Part shown: positions 7,435 through 11,423 of the stretch, piece after piece | How positions within the stretch are numbered: position 1 is the stretch's first letter | How the letters are laid out: every line of letters starts with the position of its first letter | Source: Rhizobium sp. Q54 | Lineage (GTDB): Bacteria; Bacteroidota; Bacteroidia; Flavobacteriales; Flavobacteriaceae | Length of the DNA: 11,423 bases | Assembly (NCBI GenBank): GCA_943324395.2 | Contig: CALPLL020000044.1 | Location: 1-11,423, forward strand | Reading direction: 5' to 3' | Made by a program: the position numbers and the translations under genes | Notes under the pieces: model-generated | The model's input: the letters and a program-made list of their open reading frames with translations, nothing else | The model's database searches: none | Told to the model about the DNA's origin: nothing

Positions 7435-7468
7435 AATTCGTGAAAATTCGTGAAATTCGTGTTTAAAT
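7435..7468 (-). repeat. Right 34-bp inverted repeat of the GxxExxY cassette
   Basis: It reads AATTCGTGAAAATTCGTG then AAATTCGTGTTTAAAT, containing three copies of AATTCGTG at 9-10 base spacing. It is the reverse complement of the left arm with two mismatches. It ends 11 bases before the ATG of the methyltransferase gene at 7480, so that gene's 5' leader is made of element sequence. Confidence 0.93.
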
Positions 7469-7479
7469 TCATCTCATTA

Positions 7480-8313
7480 ATGAAAAAATTCTTTAAATTA
7501 ATACTAAATACCATTCCAAGACCAATTCTAATCCGATTGAGTTATGTTGTGCGCCCTATTTTAGCTTACATCCTAAAAGGAACCACTTTCACTGATCCAA
7601 TTGATGGCAGAAGTTTTAAAATGTTTCTTCCTTATGGATACGGAAACCAACGCAACAATGTGCTTTCGCCAAGCACACTTTCACTTGAAAGACACCGATT
7701 GCTTTGGCTTTATCTTATAAATGAAACTGATTTTTTTCAATCTGAACTTGATTCAGATTCTTCTTTTAAACAACCTAAAAGCTTCAAATTAAGAGATACT
7801 GAAACGAGTTCAGTATTAAAAGTGCTGCATTTTGCGCCCGAACAAGCCTTTTACAAATTATTTAGAAACCAGAAAAATATCGATTACACTACAACCGATT
7901 TATTTTCGCCTTTGGCTGATGTAAAAGCCGATATTTGTAACTTACCTTTTAAAGATAATTCCTACGATATTATTTTTTGCAATCATGTATTGGAACACAT
8001 TCCCGATGATACAAAAGCAATGCAAGAATTATTTCGAGTTTTAAAACCCGGCGGAATGGGAATTTTCCAAATTCCACAAGAGCTATCTCGCGAATTCACT
8101 TTCTCTGATGATTCTATAACCAATCAAAAAGAACGAGCAGCCATTTTTGGTCAATACGATCACGTAAGAATTTATGGTCGCGATTATTTTGATAAATTAC
8201 GCAGCATCGGATTTAAAGTAATTGAAGAAGATTATACCAATAAAATAAGCCCAGAATTGGTTGAAAAATATTGCTTAGCCAAAGGAGAAATTATACCAGT
8301 TTGCTTCAAATAG
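7480..8313 (+). CDS. Class I SAM-dependent methyltransferase, substrate unknown
   Basis: A 277-residue protein with a Methyltransf_11-type Rossmann core at about residues 110-200. Motif I, normally a Gly-rich loop, is replaced by VLHFAPEQ (115-122). TTDLF (Asp140) should bind the ribose of SAM. ADICNLPF (Asp151) is the adenine-side motif. FCNHVLEHIPDD (167-177) and LKPGG (188-192) are the classic later motifs. The basic, hydrophobic N-terminus (MKKFFKLILNTIPRP) could be membrane-associated. A polar Ser/Asp/Lys-rich segment at about 81-107 looks like a loop. The ATG at 7480 is preferred; an in-frame GTG at 7450 would add ten residues encoded wholly or partly by the neighbouring inverted repeat. 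No promoter box is clear. Neighbours do not indicate the substrate. Confidence 0.8.
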   Translation: MKKFFKLILNTIPRPILIRLSYVVRPILAYILKGTTFTDPIDGRSFKMFLPYGYGNQRNNVLSPSTLSLERHRLLWLYLINETDFFQSELDSDSSFKQPKSFKLRDTETSSVLKVLHFAPEQAFYKLFRNQKNIDYTTTDLFSPLADVKADICNLPFKDNSYDIIFCNHVLEHIPDDTKAMQELFRVLKPGGMGIFQIPQELSREFTFSDDSITNQKERAAIFGQYDHVRIYGRDYFDKLRSIGFKVIEEDYTNKISPELVEKYCLAKGEIIPVCFK

Positions 8314-8349
8314 GACTAATATTAACTTTATTTTCAAAAGTAATTTTCA

Positions 8350-8357
8350 TATATTTA
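8350..8357 (+). promoter_or_regulatory. Possible -7 promoter element for the Plug gene
   Basis: TATATTTA matches TAnnTTTG except for the final base, followed by C. It lies 19 bases before the ATG at 8377, the same distance as the map promoter. No convincing -33 TTG is seen, so this is a weak call. Confidence 0.35.
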
Positions 8358-8376
8358 CAAAAGTAAAATTACAATT

Positions 8377-9630
8377 ATGTTTAAAGCACTTTGGTTAAAT
8401 ATATCACTTATACTAATTTCATTTGTCACATTTGCGCAAGTGGAAAAAGAAATCGATCCTCCGTTTAACATAAAAACAATCACATTTGTTCAAAACAATC
8501 AAAATTCAATTCCCCTATTTAGTTTGAACGATCCTTTTGAAATTCAATTTGATGACTTGTATGCAAATGAAGCCAATTACTATTATGAAATTGTTCATTG
8601 TAATTATGACTGGAAACATTCTGATTTATCAAAAAATGAATACCTACAAGGATTTGATGGAATTAGAATTCAAGAATACACCAATTCTTTAAACACATTA
8701 CAATTATTTTCTCATTACAGAATAGGTTTTCCCAATAAAAATACCCGCCTATTAGTGAGCGGAAATTACATGATTAAAATTTTGAATGAAGATAGAGAAG
8801 TTGTATTTTCAAGAAAATTGATGCTTTATGAAGACCTTGTTTCAGTGCCAATGCAAATAAAAAGAGCCCGAACATTATCCAATATTAACTACAAACAAAA
8901 TCTAGATTTTTCAATAAAATCACCAAATTTACTTTTTCAAAGCCCGCTTCAAAATGTAAAAGTTTTATTATTACAAAACGGCAAATTGAACGAAGCAATC
9001 ACCAATGTAAAACCAATGTACACCATTGGAAACGACTTAATTTATAAATACGATTCCGAGACTCAATTCTGGGGCGGAAATGAATTTCTATATTATGAAA
9101 ACAAAGTGATCAGAGCAGCCACCAATTTTATTTCTAGAGTAGATTCCAATAATGGCGTTTACAATACGCATCTTTATGCCGACAATGCAAGAATAAATAA
9201 AACCTACACCTACAATCCTGATGCCAATGGAAATTTTATTCCACTAAATGCAAATACTTCAAATAATGCCATCGAAGCTGATTATTCTTGGGTATTTTTC
9301 ACCCTATCAGCGCCTTCATTTTACGAAAAAAAGAACATTTATATCAATGGAATGTTTAATAATTATGCTATTTCTGATGAAAATAAAATGGACTACAATC
9401 AAGAAAAAGGAATTTACGAAAAAGCAATAATGATCAAGCAAGGATTTACAAATTATCAATATGTAGTTGCCGACCAAAACAAGAAAATAGACTATGAAAA
9501 TGCTATTGATGGAAATTTTTGGCAAACAGAAAACAACTATTTTGCCATCATTTACTATAGAGAAAACAACCAACGATACGACAGAATTATTGGAAAAGGG
9601 GTTGCAAACTCTCAAGATATTACCAATTAA
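8377..9630 (+). CDS. Type IX secretion system Plug protein (DUF5103 family)
   Basis: In Flavobacterium johnsoniae the Plug protein binds the periplasmic side of the large SprA translocon and closes its channel when no cargo is engaged. This 417-residue protein matches that family by recall of its pattern. It has a signal peptide (residues 1-20, ISFVTFA|QVEKE) and an N-terminal beta domain with DPPFNIKTITF, YYYEIVHCNYDWKHSDL and EYLQGFDGIRI. The middle segment includes RKLMLYEDLVSVPMQIKRA. The C-terminal part at about 290-365 resembles an early-set/CBM48-like Ig fold (IYINGMFNNY, then YEKAIMIKQGFTNYQYVV). The length is as expected and no frameshift is visible. It should be periplasmic or outer-membrane associated. 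Other T9SS genes are not in the window. The following apaG has its own probable promoter. Confidence 0.85.
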   Translation: MFKALWLNISLILISFVTFAQVEKEIDPPFNIKTITFVQNNQNSIPLFSLNDPFEIQFDDLYANEANYYYEIVHCNYDWKHSDLSKNEYLQGFDGIRIQEYTNSLNTLQLFSHYRIGFPNKNTRLLVSGNYMIKILNEDREVVFSRKLMLYEDLVSVPMQIKRARTLSNINYKQNLDFSIKSPNLLFQSPLQNVKVLLLQNGKLNEAITNVKPMYTIGNDLIYKYDSETQFWGGNEFLYYENKVIRAATNFISRVDSNNGVYNTHLYADNARINKTYTYNPDANGNFIPLNANTSNNAIEADYSWVFFTLSAPSFYEKKNIYINGMFNNYAISDENKMDYNQEKGIYEKAIMIKQGFTNYQYVVADQNKKIDYENAIDGNFWQTENNYFAIIYYRENNQRYDRIIGKGVANSQDITN

Positions 9631-9650
9631 TTTTATTTTAATTCATTTAA

Positions 9651-9681
9651 TTGAAAAACTCACAATTTTTTTATAATTTTA
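9651..9681 (+). promoter_or_regulatory. Probable promoter of apaG
   Basis: TTG at 9651-9653 and TAATTTTA at 9674-9681 (TAnnTTTG with a final A) are separated by 20 bases, within the usual Bacteroidetes spacing. The -7 box ends 19 bases before the ATG at 9701. The imperfect last base keeps confidence moderate. Confidence 0.5.
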
Positions 9682-9700
9682 CCTAAAATCAGTTTGTTAA

Positions 9701-10087
9701 ATGGTATCACAAATTACAAGGGGAATAAAAATTTCTGTATCTACCAGTTTTGAAGGCACTTACTTCAAAAACTACAAGATCCAATTCGCCTTTAGTTACC
9801 ATGTTACCATTGAAAATCACAGCAAAGATTCCGTACAATTAATGACCCGCCATTGGGAAATTTTCGATTCTCTACAAGAGACAGAAATTGTTGATGGTGA
9901 AGGAATTATAGGAAAAAAACCAGTACTAAAACCAGGAGAATCTCACACTTACAGCTCTGGATGCTTACTAACTTCTCCATTTGGAGCAATGCAAGGCCAT
10001 TTTAATATGGTGAATTTTACCTCAACCAGAAATTTCAAAGTCGTAGTTCCTACATTTCGTTTGAGCGCACCATTTGCATTAAATTAA
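9701..10087 (+). CDS. apaG: ApaG domain protein
   Basis: A 128-residue single-domain protein of the ApaG family, a fibronectin-III-like beta sandwich. The family was linked genetically to Co2+ resistance and Mg2+ efflux in enterobacteria, but its biochemical role is still unclear. Seen family marks are YHVTIENHSKDSVQLMTRHW, the GEGIIGKKPVLKPGESHTY block with the Gly-rich loop that resembles a pyrophosphate-binding motif, SGCLLTSPFGAMQGHF, and the C-terminal PTFRLSAPFALN. The length equals the family norm. The ATG at 9701 gives a typical N-terminus (MVSQITRGIKISV). It lies 70 bases after the Plug gene. Confidence 0.93.
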   Translation: MVSQITRGIKISVSTSFEGTYFKNYKIQFAFSYHVTIENHSKDSVQLMTRHWEIFDSLQETEIVDGEGIIGKKPVLKPGESHTYSSGCLLTSPFGAMQGHFNMVNFTSTRNFKVVVPTFRLSAPFALN

Positions 10088-10262
10088 TAAGAAGCTATTT
10101 CCAGCAGTCCATTACAACTCCTCATTCTAAATTCTTTTTTTCTATTGCCTTTTTAAGAGCTCCCTTTGGTCGCTTTAAAAATTCAAGAAAAAATAGTATT
10201 TAGAACTCCGGGGTTTTCATTTCCGTCTGGGCTAGAAATCCGTTTTAATTTCTAAATCTAAA
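10088..10262. repeat. Non-coding stretch with a long imperfect hairpin; probable Flavobacteria-type dispersed repeat
   Basis: No reading frame here looks coding. The outer stem pairs TTCTAAAT (10125-10132) exactly with ATTTAGAA (10198-10205). It continues imperfectly through a T-run (10135-10141) against an A-run (10188-10193) and TTG (10145-10147) with CAA (10184-10186). The inner stem pairs TTTTTAAGAGC (10150-10160) with GCTTTAAAAA (10172-10181), with one bulged G. The flanks, GAAGCTATTTCCAGCAGTCC on the left and CTCCGGGGTTTTCATTTCC then TGGGCTAG on the right, recall the ends of intergenic repeats I remember from Flavobacterium genomes. That recall is unverified. The structure could instead be a terminator of apaG or a structured RNA. 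Confidence 0.5.
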
Positions 10263-10295
10263 TTGTCATTTATCAATTTTTCATTTGTACTTTTG
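10263..10295 (+). promoter_or_regulatory. Promoter of the 1-pyrroline-5-carboxylate dehydrogenase gene
   Basis: TACTTTTG at 10288-10295 is an exact -7 match, with TTG at 10263-10265 about 22 bases upstream as a possible -33 element. The core TTGTACTTTTGTAA is identical over 14 bases to the map promoter. The expected start near 10302 gives a leader of roughly 50 bases before the ATG at 10353; no riboswitch-like structure was recognised in it. Confidence 0.65.
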
Positions 10296-10352
10296 TAAAA
10301 ATATTCTCACCCAAATAATACAATTGAATTGGGCGTTATTAAATAAAATATC

Positions 10353-11423
10353 ATGTTAAAAGGATTCTTTAATGTACCAAAAGCGGTAAACGAACCAGTA
10401 AAGTCGTATGCCCCAAATTCACCAGAGAAAGCGGCAGTTCTTGCAGCCTATAAAGAAATGTGGAACAGTCAAATTGACGTTCCATTGTATATTGGGAGTG
10501 AAGAAATTAGAACTGGAAACACCAGAAATATGTCGGCGCCACACGATCATAAACACATCGTGGGAACCTATCATTTAGCTGAAAAATCTCATATTGAAAA
10601 AGCAATCGCAAACGCATTAGAATCCAAAAAAGCATGGGCAAATATGGCTTGGGAACAACGTGCTGCGATATTTTTAAAAGCAGCCGAATTAATCGCAGGG
10701 CCTTACCGAGCAAAAATTAACGCAGCAACCATGATTGCGCAATCTAAAAATATATTCCAAGCAGAAATTGATGCTTCATGTGAACTAATCGATTTCCTTC
10801 GTTATAATGTGGAGTTCATGACTCAAATATATAACGACCAACCTAATTCCGATTCTTCCGTTTGGAACAGAGTAGAATACCGTCCATTAGAAGGGTTTGT
10901 TTACGCAATTACACCTTTTAATTTCACTGCAATTGCGGCAAATTTACCCGCAAGCGCAGCCATGATGGGGAATGTTGTAATATGGAAACCAAGTGATAGC
11001 CAAGTATTTTCTGCAAAAATTATCATCGATGTTTTCAAAGAAGCTGGTGTTCCTCATGGCGTTATCAACGTTGTTTTTGGTGATGCAGAAATGATTACCA
11101 ATACTGTTTTGGCAAGTCGTGATTTTGCCGGAGTGCATTTCACAGGATCTACTCACGTATTCAAAGATATTTGGGCAAAAATTGGAACGAATATTCACCA
11201 CTATAAAACATATCCAAGAATTGTAGGAGAAACAGGTGGAAAAGATTTTGTTGTAGCGCATCCAAGTGCCAATGTTAAGCAAGTTGCTACGGGAATTGCA
11301 CGTGGCGCCTTTGAATTTCAAGGACAAAAATGCTCAGCAGCTTCAAGAGCCTATATCCCTCAAAGCTTGTGGCCCGCAGTAAAACAACAATTAATTACCG
11401 ACGTAAAATCCATGAAAATGGGA
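10353..11423 (+). CDS. pruA: L-glutamate gamma-semialdehyde (1-pyrroline-5-carboxylate) dehydrogenase, N-terminal part (3' end outside window)
   Basis: An NAD+-dependent ALDH-superfamily enzyme that oxidises glutamate semialdehyde to glutamate, the second step of proline breakdown. The frame is open from ATG 10353 to the window end: 357 codons of an expected ~540. The N-terminus (MLKGFFNVPKAVNEPVKSYA) is that of monofunctional P5C dehydrogenases of the kind found in animals and Bacteroidetes, not of bifunctional PutA. Catalytic features visible are Asn190 (TPFNFTAIAANL), the cofactor-side WKPSDS and HFTGST, general-base Glu293 (VGETGGKDF) and nucleophile Cys327 (FQGQKCSAASR). All are intact. 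Other ALDHs are possible but FEFQGQKCSA is characteristic of this group. It has its own promoter and no proline dehydrogenase partner is visible in the window. Confidence 0.94.
   Translation, partial: MLKGFFNVPKAVNEPVKSYAPNSPEKAAVLAAYKEMWNSQIDVPLYIGSEEIRTGNTRNMSAPHDHKHIVGTYHLAEKSHIEKAIANALESKKAWANMAWEQRAAIFLKAAELIAGPYRAKINAATMIAQSKNIFQAEIDASCELIDFLRYNVEFMTQIYNDQPNSDSSVWNRVEYRPLEGFVYAITPFNFTAIAANLPASAAMMGNVVIWKPSDSQVFSAKIIIDVFKEAGVPHGVINVVFGDAEMITNTVLASRDFAGVHFTGSTHVFKDIWAKIGTNIHHYKTYPRIVGETGGKDFVVAHPSANVKQVATGIARGAFEFQGQKCSAASRAYIPQSLWPAVKQQLITDVKSMKMG

Larger units (their letters stand above)
6957..7468. mobile_element. 512-bp inverted-repeat-bounded cassette carrying a GxxExxY gene (putative non-autonomous element)
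   Basis: The left end 6957-6990 and right end 7435-7468 are inverted copies of each other with 32 of 34 positions matching. The mismatches are at 6976 and 6982 of the left copy. Within each arm the unit CACGAATTT is repeated about three times at 9-10 base intervals. The only gene inside is the GxxExxY protein at 7026-7400. Both outer ends contain the palindrome TTTAAA, so a target duplication cannot be told apart from the repeat itself. The left arm includes the map stop codon, and the right arm lies just before the methyltransferase start. There is no transposase, so mobility is inferred from structure only. The arms could alternatively act as an RNA stem or a bidirectional terminator. Confidence 0.55.

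Noticed and set aside
9316..9615. Minus-strand open frame of 99 codons opposite the Plug gene, hydrophobic and Val/Phe-rich.
   Set aside because: The composition is what antisense of AT-rich coding DNA gives; no promoter or family resemblance.
10296..10352. Riboswitch or attenuator in the P5C dehydrogenase leader.
   Set aside because: The roughly 50-base leader shows no convincing stem or known aptamer pattern.
10944..11327. Minus-strand open frame of 127 codons opposite the P5C dehydrogenase gene.
   Set aside because: The translation is Cys- and Asn-rich with no recognisable family, and lies fully antisense to a clear ALDH with all catalytic motifs.

Overview
The window is an AT-rich stretch from a Bacteroidetes genome, most likely a Flavobacteriaceae member close to Flavobacterium. 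Four signs support this. Promoters carry the Bacteroidetes -7 element TAnnTTTG. Genes lack obvious Shine-Dalgarno sequences. A type IX secretion Plug protein is present. The housekeeping enzymes read as Bacteroidetes versions. Every credible gene is on the + strand. No tRNA, rRNA, CRISPR array or insertion-sequence transposase is visible.

Layout, left to right. (1) The 3' end of gpmI (cofactor-independent phosphoglycerate mutase), closed by a strong intrinsic terminator at 931-963. (2) A compact four-gene operon at 1031-6102: a TetR-type repressor, an ABC exporter without a peptidase domain, a HlyD-type adaptor and a TolC-type outer-membrane factor. Together they would span both membranes as a type I secretion/efflux machine. 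A perfect 17-bp palindrome overlaps the only promoter, so the repressor probably controls itself and the exporter. The ABC protein keeps Walker A but has lost most other catalytic ATPase motifs. (3) map (methionine aminopeptidase) with its own promoter. (4) A 512-bp cassette at 6957-7468 bounded by 34-bp inverted repeats (32/34 matched). It encodes only a small GxxExxY/PD-(D/E)XK-like protein and is wedged exactly between the map stop codon and the next gene. (5) A class I SAM-dependent methyltransferase of unknown substrate. (6) The type IX secretion Plug protein followed by apaG. (7) A 265-base non-coding stretch holding an ~80-nt imperfect hairpin that looks like a Flavobacteria-type dispersed intergenic repeat, then a promoter. 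(8) The 5' part of a 1-pyrroline-5-carboxylate dehydrogenase gene (pruA/rocA type), cut by the window end.

The main leads are the inverted-repeat GxxExxY cassette and the exporter with a degenerate nucleotide-binding domain. The palindromic operator and the hairpin repeat before pruA are secondary. All functional statements come from reading the translated sequence and motif recall; no database search was run.
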